Shown: positions 1 to 8,870 of the stretch, piece by piece | Layout: every line of letters begins with the position of its first letter | How positions within the stretch are numbered: the first letter of the stretch is position 1 | Assembly: GCF_003086695.1 (NCBI RefSeq) | Contig: NZ_CP025999.1 | Coordinates: 856,820-920,819, forward strand | Source of the DNA: Stenotrophomonas sp. SAU14A_NAIMI4_8 | GTDB lineage: Bacteria > Pseudomonadota > Gammaproteobacteria > Xanthomonadales > Xanthomonadaceae | Length of the DNA stretch: 64,000 nucleotides | Direction of reading: 5' to 3' | Made by a program: the position numbers and the translations under genes | The notes under the pieces: generated by a model | What the model was told of the DNA's origin: nothing | Databases searched by the model: none | The model's input: the letters and a program-made list of their open reading frames with translations, nothing else

Positions 1-573
1 AACCAGGTCCGCATCTGGGACGAGTGGGCCGACGCCAACGGCGATCTCGGCCCGGTCTACGGCAAGCAGTGGCGCAGCTGGGCCACCGCCGATGGCCGCG
101 AGATCGACCAGATGCAGTGGCTGGTGGACGAGATCAAGCGCAATCCCGATTCGCGCCGGCTGGTGGTCAGTGCCTGGAACGTGGGCGAGCTTTCGCAGAT
201 GGCGCTGATGCCATGCCACAACCTGTTCCAGTTCTACGTGGTGGACGGCAAGCTGAGCTGCCAGCTGTACCAGCGCAGCGGCGACATTTTCCTGGGCGTG
301 CCGTTCAACATCGCCAGCTACGCGCTGCTGACCCACATGGTGGCGCAGGCCACGGGTCTGGGCGTGGGCGACTTCGTGCATACCCTGGGCGATGCCCATC
401 TGTATTCGAACCACTACGAGCAGGCCCGTGAACAGCTGTCGCGTGAACCGCGCGCGCTGCCCAAGCTGTGGCTGAACCCCGCGGTGACCGACCTGTTCGG
501 TTTCCAGTTCGACGACATCCGCATTGACGGCTACGACCCGCACCCGGCCATCAAGGCCCCGGTGGCGGTATGA
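1..573 (+). CDS. thyA: thymidylate synthase, C-terminal 190 residues (5' end outside the window)
   Basis: Methylates dUMP to dTMP with methylene-tetrahydrofolate, producing the dihydrofolate that FolA (encoded just downstream) recycles. The frame is open from base 1. It contains the catalytic-cysteine segment [14 protein letters not shown], the nucleotide-binding [12 protein letters not shown] stretch and the [12 protein letters not shown] motif near the end, all diagnostic of ThyA. Compared with the usual length of about 264 residues, roughly 74 N-terminal residues lie upstream of the window. Its stop overlaps the start of the next gene (ATGA), so the two are probably co-transcribed. Confidence 0.97.
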   Translation, partial: NQVRIWDEWADANGDLGPVYGKQWRSWATADGREIDQMQWLVDEIKRNPDSRRLVVSAWNVGELSQMALMPCHNLFQFYVVDGKLSCQLYQRSGDIFLGVPFNIASYALLTHMVAQATGLGVGDFVHTLGDAHLYSNHYEQAREQLSREPRALPKLWLNPAVTDLFGFQFDDIRIDGYDPHPAIKAPVAV

Positions 574-1136
574 GGCTGCGCAGGTGTGTGCCCCCGCTGC
601 TGCTGCTGGCCGGCGTGCTGTGCACGGGCGCGTACGCGGCACCGGCCGATACGCTGGGCTTGGCCGGTGAAGTCAACGCACAGATCGTGCACAGACACAT
701 GCGCGAGGAAGCCCACGCGTTTGCCGCGGCATTCAACGGCAGCACGATGATGCCCGAGGACATCCCGGCAGGCTGCAAGGCGCAGATGCGCGAGGCGGTG
801 ACCGGCATGTACGCGGCGATGACCGAGCACCTCAAGGCGGGCATCGAAGAGCCGGAGTACCAGCGCGTGCTCGAGCAGCAGCTCGCCAGCGTCTACTCCA
901 GCGACCAGTTGCAGGCGTTTTTGGCGCGGGCTGCCGACACCGACACCGATAGGGCGGCGTTGTCCGCGGAGGTCCTGTCAGGCCCCGGCCTGAAGGACAT
1001 CGAGGAGGCGCAGATGCAGAAGATCGTCGATGGCATGGATGAGAAGTCCTCGTCCAGCCCGTCGCTGGCTGCGGCGTTGCGGGCCGCCAGCGCCGCCAAG
1101 GCGGCCTGCGATCGCCTGCAGACCGATGCCGGTTGA
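570..1136 (+). CDS. small exported protein of unknown function
   Basis: A 188-residue protein whose first 23 or so residues form a Sec-type signal peptide (MRLRR, then a leucine/valine core, ending near AYA-AP). The mature part is alpha-helical and charged, with stretches such as [22 protein letters not shown] that resemble DUF2059-type periplasmic proteins; that resemblance is weak and I do not assign a family. The start ATG overlaps the thyA stop by four bases, and folA begins 13 bases after its stop, so it sits inside a thyA-folA operon. Function unknown. Confidence 0.8.
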   Translation: MRLRRCVPPLLLLAGVLCTGAYAAPADTLGLAGEVNAQIVHRHMREEAHAFAAAFNGSTMMPEDIPAGCKAQMREAVTGMYAAMTEHLKAGIEEPEYQRVLEQQLASVYSSDQLQAFLARAADTDTDRAALSAEVLSGPGLKDIEEAQMQKIVDGMDEKSSSSPSLAAALRAASAAKAACDRLQTDAG

Positions 1137-1149
1137 GGAGACCGCAGCG

Positions 1150-1641
1150 ATGAAACTTTCGATGGTCGTAGCGCTGGACCGCAACCGTGGCATCGGACAG
1201 GGCAATGCCATGCCTTGGCACCTGCCCGATGACTTCAAGCATTTCAAGGCGCTGACCCTGGGCAAGCCGATCCTGATGGGGCGCAAGACCGCCGAATCGA
1301 TCGGCCGGGTGCTGCCGGGGCGGACCAACCTGGTGCTGACCCGCAGCGGCCAGGTGCCGTTTGAAGGCATGCGCGCGGTGGCATCGCTGGACGAAGCCAA
1401 GGCCATTGCCGAAGGCGAGGGTGCCAGCGAGCTGTGCATCATTGGCGGTGGCGAGATCTTCCACCAGATGCTGGACCAGGCCAGCGACCTGTACCTGACC
1501 TGGGTGGACGCCGAGGTGCCGGCCGATACGCATTTCCCCGAGGTCGACCCGGCGGTGTGGCAGGAAACCAGCAGCGAGCCGCACCCGGCCGACGCACGCC
1601 ACGCCTACGCGTTCCGCTTCGCGCACTACACGCGCCGCTGA
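1150..1641 (+). CDS. folA: dihydrofolate reductase
   Basis: NADPH-dependent reduction of dihydrofolate to tetrahydrofolate, target of trimethoprim. 163 residues, the normal bacterial length. Visible landmarks are the N-terminal VVALDRNRGIGQGNAMPWHLPDD active-site loop (quoted only as a landmark: acidic residue after the W-H-L-P-D turn), MGRKTAESIGR for cofactor binding, and IIGGGEIF near residue 100. The start ATG is chosen because MKLSMVVA aligns with the FolA N-terminus; earlier in-frame codons run into the upstream gene. An AGGAG-like sequence (GAGGAG) lies about 9 bases upstream. Convergent with apaH, separated only by SMAG palindromes. Confidence 0.97.
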   Translation: MKLSMVVALDRNRGIGQGNAMPWHLPDDFKHFKALTLGKPILMGRKTAESIGRVLPGRTNLVLTRSGQVPFEGMRAVASLDEAKAIAEGEGASELCIIGGGEIFHQMLDQASDLYLTWVDAEVPADTHFPEVDPAVWQETSSEPHPADARHAYAFRFAHYTRR

Positions 1642-1647
1642 CCCTGG

Positions 1648-1780
1648 GTAGAGTCGACCGTTGGTCGACTGCTCGGGGCCGTAGAGTCGAGCTTGCTCGA
1701 CTGCGGCAAAGCAACGGCAGTCGAGCAAGCTCGACTCTACCAAGGCGTCGGCAACGGCAGTCGAGCAAGCTCGACTCTAC
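1648..1780. repeat. cluster of four SMAG (GTAG-headed) palindromes between convergent folA and apaH
   Basis: Two forward copies (GTAG at 1648 and 1681) and two reverse copies (ending CTAC at 1740 and 1780). The first carries the stem GTCGACCgttGGTCGAC; the other three carry GTCGAGCaaGCTCGAC-type stems. The forward copy at 1681 and the reverse copy at 1740 can also pair with each other into one long hairpin. The cluster fills the whole gap between the folA and apaH stops, a position fitting bidirectional mRNA 3'-end protection or termination. SMAG elements are an established repeat class of S. maltophilia. Confidence 0.9.
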
Positions 1781-1789
1781 CAAGCGGGG

Positions 1790-2800
1790 TCAGGCCTGCG
1801 GCGGTGCGCCGTTGTTGCCACCACCACCACCACCACCACCACCACGACGGCGGCGGCGGCGCGGGCCACGGTTGCCCGGCGCGGCTGGCTGGCCATTGCC
1901 GCCTTCCTTGCTCGGCGCAGCGGCCGGCGCACGCGGCTGCGGCGGGCGTGCCGGCGGCCGTGCGTTGGCGACCGGCGCCGGCACGTCACGCCCCGGCACC
2001 TGCACCACGCGCAGTTCATCGGTATCCAGCTGCAGGGCAGTCAGCTTGCCGCCCCAGACCGCGCCGGTATCGATGGCGTGCACGCCCTGGGTGATGGTCA
2101 GGCCCAGCGCCGACCAGTGGCCGCACACGACCTTCAGGTCGCGCTCGACCCGGCCGGGCACTTCGAACCAGGGGTACAGCCCCTGTTCCTGGGTGCCGGG
2201 CGTGCCCTTGTCTTCAATGCCGATGCGACCGCGCGGGGTGCAGTAGCGCATGCGGGTGAGCACGTTGATGATCGCGCGCGAGCGGTCATAGCCGGCCAGG
2301 TTCGGTGCCCAGCTGGGCTTGTCGCCGTACATGTTGCGGAACAGCTTGCGATAGCCGGCGCCGTGCAGCTGCACTTCCACTTCGGCGGCATGCTTTTCGG
2401 CCATCTGCGTGGTCCACTTCGGCGCCAGGCCGGCGTGCACCATCATCCAGCCCAGCTCGCGGTCCACGTGCACCAGCTTCTGCAGGCGCAGCCACTCCAG
2501 CAGCTCGTCGCGGTCTTCGGCCTGCACGATGCGCAGCAGGTCCGGGTTGACCTTGCGCTGCTCTTCCTCGGTGCGCGCACCCACGGCCAGCAGCGAAAGA
2601 TCATGATTGCCCAGTACCACCACGCTGTGCTCGCGCAGCGAATGCACCAGGCGCAGGGTTTCCAGCGATTGCCCACCGCGGTTCACCAAGTCGCCGCAGA
2701 ACCACAGGGTGTCCTGCGCCGGGTCGAAGCGGATCTTTTCCAGCAGGCGCTGGGTTACGTCGTAGCAGCCCTGCAGGTCGCCGATCGCCCACACACTCAT
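1790..2800 (-). CDS. apaH: bis(5'-nucleosyl)-tetraphosphatase (symmetrical) with an Arg/Gly-rich C-terminal tail
   Basis: Hydrolyses Ap4A to two ADP; in E. coli ApaH is also the enzyme that removes Np4 caps from RNA. Metallophosphatase motifs are present in order: GDLQGC near the N-terminus, GDLVNRG around residue 35, GNHD around residue 65, MVHAG, and GHWSALG with DTGAVWGG near residue 260. Normal ApaH is about 280 residues; this one has 336, because about 65 extra residues follow the core: proline/alanine-rich, then six arginines, nine glycines and NNGAPPQA. The glycine run is encoded by a trinucleotide microsatellite. The gene is last in the lptD-surA-pdxA-rsmA-apaG-apaH operon. Confidence 0.95.
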   Translation of the reverse strand: MSVWAIGDLQGCYDVTQRLLEKIRFDPAQDTLWFCGDLVNRGGQSLETLRLVHSLREHSVVVLGNHDLSLLAVGARTEEEQRKVNPDLLRIVQAEDRDELLEWLRLQKLVHVDRELGWMMVHAGLAPKWTTQMAEKHAAEVEVQLHGAGYRKLFRNMYGDKPSWAPNLAGYDRSRAIINVLTRMRYCTPRGRIGIEDKGTPGTQEQGLYPWFEVPGRVERDLKVVCGHWSALGLTITQGVHAIDTGAVWGGKLTALQLDTDELRVVQVPGRDVPAPVANARPPARPPQPRAPAAAPSKEGGNGQPAAPGNRGPRRRRRRGGGGGGGGGNNGAPPQA

Positions 2801-2815
2801 CGTCCGGCCTCCGTG

Positions 2816-3199
2816 TCAGTGCAGGGTACGCGGGATGGCCAGCACGAAAGGTGCGACCGGCGCGGCAAATTCAGTGCCATCGTCGGCAACCATGTCGTAG
2901 TGGCCCTGCATGGTCCCGTGGTCGGTGCCCAGCATGACACCCGAGGTGTAGTGGAAGTCTTCACCGGGGCGCAGGCGCGGCTGTTCGCCGATCACGCCAT
3001 CGCCATCGACATGCTCGACGCGACCGTTGGCGTCGGTGATGCGCCAGTGGCGCGCGACCAGGCGCGCGGCCACGCGGCCACGGTTGCGGATGCGGATCGT
3101 GTAGGCGAACGCATAGCGGCCGTCTTCCGGCGCGGATTGGTCGTCGAGGAAGCGCGGGGCAACTTCAACGGAGATGGCGTAAACGTCAGCGTCTTCCAT
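2816..3199 (-). CDS. apaG: ApaG, Co2+/Mg2+ efflux-associated protein family
   Basis: A 127-residue one-domain beta-sandwich protein of the ApaG family, conserved next to ksgA/rsmA and apaH in many proteobacteria; the biochemical role is unsettled (linked to metal-ion sensitivity in Salmonella). Family landmarks: [31 protein letters not shown] and GTMQGHY. I place the start at [12 protein letters not shown] because it matches the normal ApaG length; a longer in-frame extension would overlap rsmA. It starts 13 bases after the rsmA stop and ends 15 bases before apaH. Confidence 0.93.
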   Translation of the reverse strand: MEDADVYAISVEVAPRFLDDQSAPEDGRYAFAYTIRIRNRGRVAARLVARHWRITDANGRVEHVDGDGVIGEQPRLRPGEDFHYTSGVMLGTDHGTMQGHYDMVADDGTEFAAPVAPFVLAIPRTLH

Positions 3200-3212
3200 A
3201 CCGGCAGTGTAA

Positions 3213-4016
3213 TCAGGTGGCATTGGCCAAAGCGATGAATTCAGCCACATCCAGCTGTTCGGCACGGGCATCGGGGCGCACGCCGGCAGCGGCGAACTGT
3301 TCGGCGGTCACCACCTTGCTCAACGCGTTGCGCAGGGTCTTGCGGCGCTGGCCGAAGGCGGCCTTGACCACCTCGGCAAAGCGCGCGTGATCGTGGATGG
3401 CGATCGTGGCCGGGTCGCGCGGCACCAGCCGCACCACGGCCGAATCGACCTTCGGCGGCGGCCGGAACGCGCCCGGCGGCACCACGAACAGCGAGGTGAC
3501 CTGGCAGTAGGCCTGCAGCATCACGCTCAGGCGGCCATAGACCTTGCTGCCCGGGCCGGCGGCCATGCGGTCGACCACTTCCTTCTGCAGCATGAAGTGC
3601 ATGTCGCGGATGACCGCGGCATGTTCCAGCGCATGGAACAGGATGGGCGAGGAGATGTTGTAGGGCAGGTTGCCGACCAGGCGGATCGGCTGGCCGGCGG
3701 CCAGTTCGGTGAAATCCACGCGCAGCACGTCGCGGTGGACGATGGTCAGCTCGCCCAGCGGTTCGGCGGCCGCGGTGAGCGGCGCGATCAGGTCGCGGTC
3801 GAACTCGATCACCGTCAGCTTCGGGTGGACGCGCAGCAGGGGCAGGGTGATCGCGCCCTGGCCAGGGCCGATTTCGACCAGGCGGTCGCCATCCTTGGGG
3901 TTGACCGCCATCACGATCTTGTCGATGTAGTGGCGGTCGGCCAGGAAATGCTGGCCAAGCTGCTTCTTGGCCGGGGCGGTGAACACCGGGCCGGAGGGGG
4001 AATGCGGGGAATTCAT
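3213..4016 (-). CDS. rsmA: 16S rRNA (adenine1518-N6/adenine1519-N6)-dimethyltransferase
   Basis: Dimethylates two adjacent adenines in the helix-45 loop of 16S rRNA late in small-subunit assembly, using SAM; loss gives kasugamycin resistance. 267 residues. The SAM site appears as [14 protein letters not shown], the target-adenine motif as NLPYNISSP, and the C-terminal basic domain carries [12 protein letters not shown]. The N-terminus [10 protein letters not shown] is characteristic. The ATG at 4016 overlaps the pdxA stop (ATGA), which favours it over a start 12 codons upstream inside pdxA. Confidence 0.97.
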   Translation of the reverse strand: MNSPHSPSGPVFTAPAKKQLGQHFLADRHYIDKIVMAVNPKDGDRLVEIGPGQGAITLPLLRVHPKLTVIEFDRDLIAPLTAAAEPLGELTIVHRDVLRVDFTELAAGQPIRLVGNLPYNISSPILFHALEHAAVIRDMHFMLQKEVVDRMAAGPGSKVYGRLSVMLQAYCQVTSLFVVPPGAFRPPPKVDSAVVRLVPRDPATIAIHDHARFAEVVKAAFGQRRKTLRNALSKVVTAEQFAAAGVRPDARAEQLDVAEFIALANAT

Positions 4017-4993
4017 ACGCTCAGTGTACGTTGCCGGGCCAATTGCGCACACAGGGCCGTGGCGGCCTGCAGGCTGGACGGGTCGGCAATGCCCCGTCCG
4101 GCCAGGTCCAGCGCGGTGCCATGGTCGACCGCCACGCGCGGGTAGGGCAGGCCCAGGGTCAGGTTCACCGCCTGTTCGAAGCCCGAATACTTCAGCACCG
4201 GCAGGCCCTGGTCGTGGTACATGGCCAGCACGGTGTCGAACCCGGCCAGTTTGGCCGGCAGGAAGGCGGTGTCGGCCGGCAGCGGCCCGACCAGATCCAT
4301 GCCCTCTGCGCGCAGGCGCTGCAGTAGCGGGATGATCAGGTCCAGTTCCTCGCGGCCCAGGTGGCCGTCTTCGCCGGCATGCGGGTTCAGGCCCAGCACG
4401 GCGATACGCGGGGCAGCCAGACCGAACTCACCGCGCAACGCGGCATGCACCGTGCGCAGGGTGTGTTCCAGGGCGGGCGCGGTGATCGCATCGGCCACCT
4501 CGCGCAAGGGCAGGTGGGTGGTGGCCAGCGCAACGCGCACGATGTCGTTGGCCAGCATCATCACCACCTTCACCCCGGCTTGGTCGGCCAGCAGTTCGGT
4601 GGTGCCGCTGTAGGCAATGCCGCCTTCGTTGATGACCGCCTTGTGCACCGGGCCGGTGACCACGCCGTGCAGCTCGCCGGACAGGCAGGCCTGGCCGGCA
4701 CCGAGCAGGGCGCCGATGACGGCGCTGGCGTTGGCCGGGTCGGCCTGGCCGAAGCGGCTGGGCGCGGCATTGGCCACCACACGCAGGCGCAGATCGCCGG
4801 GCAGACGCGCGTGCGCATCTTCCGGCAGCAGTTGCAGGGGCAGCTTCAGCGCGGCAGCGGCCGCGCGCAGGGTCTCCGGGTCGGCGAAGGCGAGCAGCCG
4901 GCAATCATCGCGCGGCTGCTGTACCAGGCGGACACACAGTTCCGGACCGATCCCGGCGGGCTCGCCCGGTACCAGCGCGAGCTCGGGGCGCAT
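4013..4993 (-). CDS. pdxA: 4-hydroxythreonine-4-phosphate dehydrogenase
   Basis: Oxidises 4-phosphohydroxy-L-threonine in the DXP-dependent pyridoxal phosphate pathway. 326 residues, full length. The N-terminus reads PGEPAGIGPE, the family signature. Metal-binding histidines are visible in VTGPVHKAVIN, LGLNPHAGEDGHLG and AMYHDQGLPVLK. It begins three bases after the surA stop and overlaps the rsmA start, so it is translationally coupled in the six-gene operon, the same order as in E. coli. Confidence 0.97.
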   Translation of the reverse strand: MRPELALVPGEPAGIGPELCVRLVQQPRDDCRLLAFADPETLRAAAAALKLPLQLLPEDAHARLPGDLRLRVVANAAPSRFGQADPANASAVIGALLGAGQACLSGELHGVVTGPVHKAVINEGGIAYSGTTELLADQAGVKVVMMLANDIVRVALATTHLPLREVADAITAPALEHTLRTVHAALRGEFGLAAPRIAVLGLNPHAGEDGHLGREELDLIIPLLQRLRAEGMDLVGPLPADTAFLPAKLAGFDTVLAMYHDQGLPVLKYSGFEQAVNLTLGLPYPRVAVDHGTALDLAGRGIADPSSLQAATALCAQLARQRTLSV

Positions 4994-4996
4994 GGG

Positions 4997-6340
4997 TCAG
5001 GACTGCGGCGGGGTGGCGGTGTTTTCCGCCCGGTCGCCGCTGCGGAAGCTGACGTAGGCTTCGCCACGCAGTTCCTGCAGGAAGCGGTTGTATTCCTCTT
5101 CCAGCTTGCGGCGGCCGATGGTTTCACGCACCTGGGCACGCTGGTTGTCGCTGGTCACGTCGGTCTGGCGCGTGGCAACGCGCTGCACGATGTGCCAGCC
5201 GGCATCGGTACGGAACGGCTGGCTGACGCCGCCATCCTGGATGCCTTCGACCTGCTGGCCGAACGCCGGGCCGAAGGCATCGGCCGGGAACCAGCCCAGA
5301 TCGCCGCCCTGGCCCTTGCTGTTGCTGTCTTCCGACGATTCCTTGGCCACCTGCTCGAAGTCGGCACCACCGGCCACGCGGGCACGCAGCGTGTCGATCT
5401 TGGCCTTGGCGGCGGCATCGGTCTGGTTGCCGTCCACGCGCACCAGGATATGGCGGGCATGGTATTCGGTGACCGTGTGGGCACCGGCGGCGGCGTTGGC
5501 ATCACGCACTTCCACCAGCTTCAGCAGCTGGAAGCCGCTGGGGCCGCGGATCGGGCCAACCACATCGCCGGCCTTCATCTGCTGCATCATCTGCGCGAAT
5601 GCCGCCGGGATTTCGTCCAGCGTGCGCCAGCCCAGGTCGCCGCCTTCCAGCGCGTTGGGGCTGTCCGAATAGCGCACGGCGGCGGCGTTGAAGTCCAGCT
5701 CGCCCTTGTCCAGCAGGGCCTTCACGCCGTCGGCCTTCTTCTGGCCGGTGGCGATCTGGTCGGCGTTGGCGCCGTCGGGCAGGGCGACCAGGATGTGCGC
5801 CAGGTGGTACTGGTTGCCGGCGGTGGCCTGCTGCTTCAGCGCGGCGTCTACTTCACCCTCGCTCACGCTGATGCGGCTCTGCGCGAAGCTCTGGCGCAGG
5901 CGCTGCACGGTGATCTCGTCGCGCACCGAGGAACGGAATTCCTCGAAGTCGATGCCGTCATGGGCCAGGCGCTGGCGCAGGCTGTCCAGGTTGGAACCGT
6001 TCTGCTGGGCGATGGAGTTCATCGCCTGGTTCAGTTCCTGGTCGCTGACACGGATGCCGCTGCCCTGGGCGCGGGCCACCTGCAGCTTCACCAGCACCAG
6101 GCGCTCCAGCACCTGGCGGCTCAGCACGTCGTCCGGCGGCAGCTGGTTTTCGCGGCCCACGTACTGGGCCTTGATGTTGGCGATGGCGCGCTGCAGTTCA
6201 CTCTGCAGGACCACGTCCTCGTCGACGACCGCAGCAATGCGGTCCAGCGGCTGGGCCTCCTGCGCGATGACCTGCAGGGGGGCGGACACGCTGGACACCG
6301 CCAGCAGCGAGGCGAGAAGAACGGGGAAGCGCTTGGTCAT
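4997..6340 (-). CDS. surA: periplasmic chaperone / peptidyl-prolyl isomerase SurA
   Basis: Escorts unfolded beta-barrel proteins (including LptD) across the periplasm to the BAM complex. 447 residues: a signal peptide (MTKRFPVLLASLLAVSS, cleaved near the VIAQ region), an N-terminal chaperone domain, then two parvulin domains, seen as AHILVALPDG with GGDLGWRTLDEIP and as ARHILVRVDG with GGDLGWFPADAFG, and a short C-terminal helix. Codons upstream of 6340 belong to lptD, so this ATG is the real start; it overlaps the lptD stop (ATGA). Confidence 0.97.
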   Translation of the reverse strand: MTKRFPVLLASLLAVSSVSAPLQVIAQEAQPLDRIAAVVDEDVVLQSELQRAIANIKAQYVGRENQLPPDDVLSRQVLERLVLVKLQVARAQGSGIRVSDQELNQAMNSIAQQNGSNLDSLRQRLAHDGIDFEEFRSSVRDEITVQRLRQSFAQSRISVSEGEVDAALKQQATAGNQYHLAHILVALPDGANADQIATGQKKADGVKALLDKGELDFNAAAVRYSDSPNALEGGDLGWRTLDEIPAAFAQMMQQMKAGDVVGPIRGPSGFQLLKLVEVRDANAAAGAHTVTEYHARHILVRVDGNQTDAAAKAKIDTLRARVAGGADFEQVAKESSEDSNSKGQGGDLGWFPADAFGPAFGQQVEGIQDGGVSQPFRTDAGWHIVQRVATRQTDVTSDNQRAQVRETIGRRKLEEEYNRFLQELRGEAYVSFRSGDRAENTATPPQS

Positions 6341-8823
6341 GGGATCAGATTCGGATCGTAGTCGTCCCGGGTCACCCCGGTATTGCTGGGCGGCACCAGA
6401 TAAAGGTCGTCGCGGTTGTACCCGAGGATAGCACGGCGCAGGGTACGGTCCGTGTCCTGGCCCAGCGAGCTCAGGCCCTTCAGCACGAACTCGATCTGGA
6501 TGGAATTGTTCAGGTCGCCTTCGCGGTTGCGCACGTAACGGCGGGCCACGGCGCGCACGGCCAGGCAGCAGCTGTCCCACTGCACGCCGCCGATGATTTC
6601 CAGCGGCGCTTTGTCTTCCAGCGAGTAGTAGTAACGGCCAACCAGGCTCCAGCGCGCATTCAGCGGGTACAGGAACGACAGGTCGGCCTGCTTCAGCAGG
6701 TCGGTGCCGTCGGGGTTGATGCGGTGGCGGTAGGTCAGGTTGACCACGCCATCGTTGGACATCAGATAGCGGGCGCGGAAGCTGGCCAGGTCCTCACGCT
6801 TGTACTTGGGGTCCCACTGGTAGGTGGCGCTCAGGGTCCAGCGGTCGTTCACCATGTAGTTGGCGTCGGCGATCCAGGCCGACTTGCCCTTTTCAACCGG
6901 TGCGCCGCCCGGGGTGGTGGTCACCCGCGATTCGTCGAAGTACTGGATCTGGCCGATGCTGGCCGAGAACCGTTCCTTGCCGGTGGTCTGGTCGATGAAG
7001 CGGGTGCCCAGCGCCATGGTCAGCTGGTTGGCATCGTTCTGGCGGTCGGCGCCGGTGTAGCGCGAATCGCGGAACAGCTGGCCCCAGCTGAAGGTGAAGT
7101 CACGGGTGTCGAACAGCGGCAGGTCGTCCTGGTTGCGGTACGGCGTGCGCAGGTAGAACAGGCGCGGCTCCAGGGTATGCAGGAACGACTTGCCACCGAT
7201 GGTGGTTTCGCGGTCGAAGAACAGGCCGGCGTCCAGGCTGGCGATCGGCAGCGAGCGGCTGGGCGAGGTGTTGCCGCGCAGCTGTTCGGCGCTGGCCGTG
7301 GCCGGATCGATGCCCTGCGAGGTCAGCACCGTCCTGCGGATGCTGTCGGCCAGGCCACGTTCCAGGTCATAGGCGGTGTAGCGGTAGGCCAGGGTCGGGG
7401 TGACATACCAGGCCGCGCCGCTGAACGGGAAGGAGATCGACGGCTTGATGTCCAGGCGCGAACCGCCGTCCATGCGGGTCACGTTGCCGGTGCGCCCATA
7501 CTCCTGGTCCGCGCCGTACTTCTCATTCACGTCATCGTGGGTGAAGCGCACCGCCTCGGCGTACAGGCTGGTTTCCACCCAAGGCAGCAGCGGCTTGTCC
7601 CAGGTGAAGTACAGGCGCGGCTGACGGTTGTAGGCCAGTGCCGATTCGGTCAGGGTGTAGTCGGTCAGCTGCCAGCGGTCGGCCATGATGCCGGCGGTCC
7701 AGTCCTTGCCGGTGCCGTACAGGCCGATGGTGCTCTGCAGGTTCGACGCGGTCACCCCGACCAGACGGTTGGAGAAATCCTCCACGTAGCGCTCGTCGCT
7801 CACCCAGGCCAGGTTGGCGCGGGCCTGCCAGTGGCTGTCCACGTTGTGGTAGCCACTGAACATCACCCGGCCGCGGTCGCGGTCGCGCAGCTTGTCGTTG
7901 GGGATGTAGGCGGTCAGCAGCTCGCCGCGGCCGCCGTTGTAGAGATAGCGGAACTCGTTGTCCAGCATCAGCCCGCGCTCGCTCATGTAGCGCGGCATCA
8001 GCGTGTCGTCGTAGTTCGGCGCCAGGTTCAGGTAGATCGGCTGGGTGTAGTCGAAACCATTGCGGCCGGACATGCCCAGCTGCGGGAACAGCAGGCCGGT
8101 CTTGCGGCGGTCGTCGATCGGGAACTTGAAGTACGGCGCCCACAGCACCGGCACCTTGCCGATGCGCAGCACCGCGTTGCGGGCGGTACCGAAGCCTTCG
8201 TCGTTGTCCACGTCGATCTGCGGGGCGGTCAGCTTCCACACCGGCTGCGAGGGGTCGCAGGTGGTGTAGGTGGAGCGGTGCATCTGGCCCACGGCGCCCT
8301 GCAGGTCGACCGATTCGGCCTCGCCGTTGCCACGGCGCGACACCAGCTGGTACTGGATGTCGGTGATCTTGTGGGTGTCGCTTTCCTGGTTGCCCTCGGC
8401 GCGCTTGGCCACCATGCGGATCGAGGAATCCTGGTAGCGCACGTTGCCGTCGGCGATGTAGTTGCCGGTGTCGGTATCGAAGCTGAGTTTGTCGGTGCCC
8501 ACGAACTGGTCGCCGCGGCGCAGGGCCACGTTGCCCTGGTACTGCGGCACGGTGGTGGTGCCCAGCAGCTGGTCGCCTTCGATGTCGGTGGGCTGCTGCT
8601 CGCGCTGTGCGCTCGCGGCGGCCGCGTCCTGCCCCGGTACCGGGGTGGGGGCATCGGTGAAGGCGGGAATGACTTCGGTGGCCGGGCACAGGCCCCAGTT
8701 GAGCGGCTTGTCATCGGCCATCGCCGGCAGGCAGACAGCGATGCTCAGGGGCAGGGGAAGCAGGCGGAGGGCTCGGCGCACGCGGTTCGGATTCGGGCGA
8801 AAACGGACCGTAGATTGCCCCAT
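6337..8823 (-). CDS. lptD: LPS-assembly outer-membrane protein LptD
   Basis: Together with the lipoprotein LptE it inserts lipopolysaccharide into the outer leaflet of the outer membrane. About 828 residues from the chosen ATG: an arginine-rich signal peptide ending near PAMADD, a periplasmic OstA/LptA-like jellyroll (FVGTDKLSFDTDTGNYIADG and similar), then a large beta-barrel with repeated aromatic strands. Cysteines expected for the LptD disulfides are present (GLCPATEV near the start of the mature chain, TTCDPSQP, and SCCLAVRA near the end). The start is uncertain: an ATG at 8874 overlaps the preceding gene's stop but would put 17 residues before the signal peptide. Its stop overlaps the surA ATG. 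Confidence 0.95.
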   Translation of the reverse strand: MGQSTVRFRPNPNRVRRALRLLPLPLSIAVCLPAMADDKPLNWGLCPATEVIPAFTDAPTPVPGQDAAAASAQREQQPTDIEGDQLLGTTTVPQYQGNVALRRGDQFVGTDKLSFDTDTGNYIADGNVRYQDSSIRMVAKRAEGNQESDTHKITDIQYQLVSRRGNGEAESVDLQGAVGQMHRSTYTTCDPSQPVWKLTAPQIDVDNDEGFGTARNAVLRIGKVPVLWAPYFKFPIDDRRKTGLLFPQLGMSGRNGFDYTQPIYLNLAPNYDDTLMPRYMSERGLMLDNEFRYLYNGGRGELLTAYIPNDKLRDRDRGRVMFSGYHNVDSHWQARANLAWVSDERYVEDFSNRLVGVTASNLQSTIGLYGTGKDWTAGIMADRWQLTDYTLTESALAYNRQPRLYFTWDKPLLPWVETSLYAEAVRFTHDDVNEKYGADQEYGRTGNVTRMDGGSRLDIKPSISFPFSGAAWYVTPTLAYRYTAYDLERGLADSIRRTVLTSQGIDPATASAEQLRGNTSPSRSLPIASLDAGLFFDRETTIGGKSFLHTLEPRLFYLRTPYRNQDDLPLFDTRDFTFSWGQLFRDSRYTGADRQNDANQLTMALGTRFIDQTTGKERFSASIGQIQYFDESRVTTTPGGAPVEKGKSAWIADANYMVNDRWTLSATYQWDPKYKREDLASFRARYLMSNDGVVNLTYRHRINPDGTDLLKQADLSFLYPLNARWSLVGRYYYSLEDKAPLEIIGGVQWDSCCLAVRAVARRYVRNREGDLNNSIQIEFVLKGLSSLGQDTDRTLRRAILGYNRDDLYLVPPSNTGVTRDDYDPNLIP

Positions 8824-8870
8824 CCCTTGCATAGGGGCAATGAAGGCGTCCGGCCCAGACCGGTTCGGGT

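Noticed and set aside
4361..6361. Plus-strand 666-residue open frame opposite pdxA and surA
   Set aside because: Shadow of two well-supported minus-strand genes; low-complexity composition with no family resemblance.
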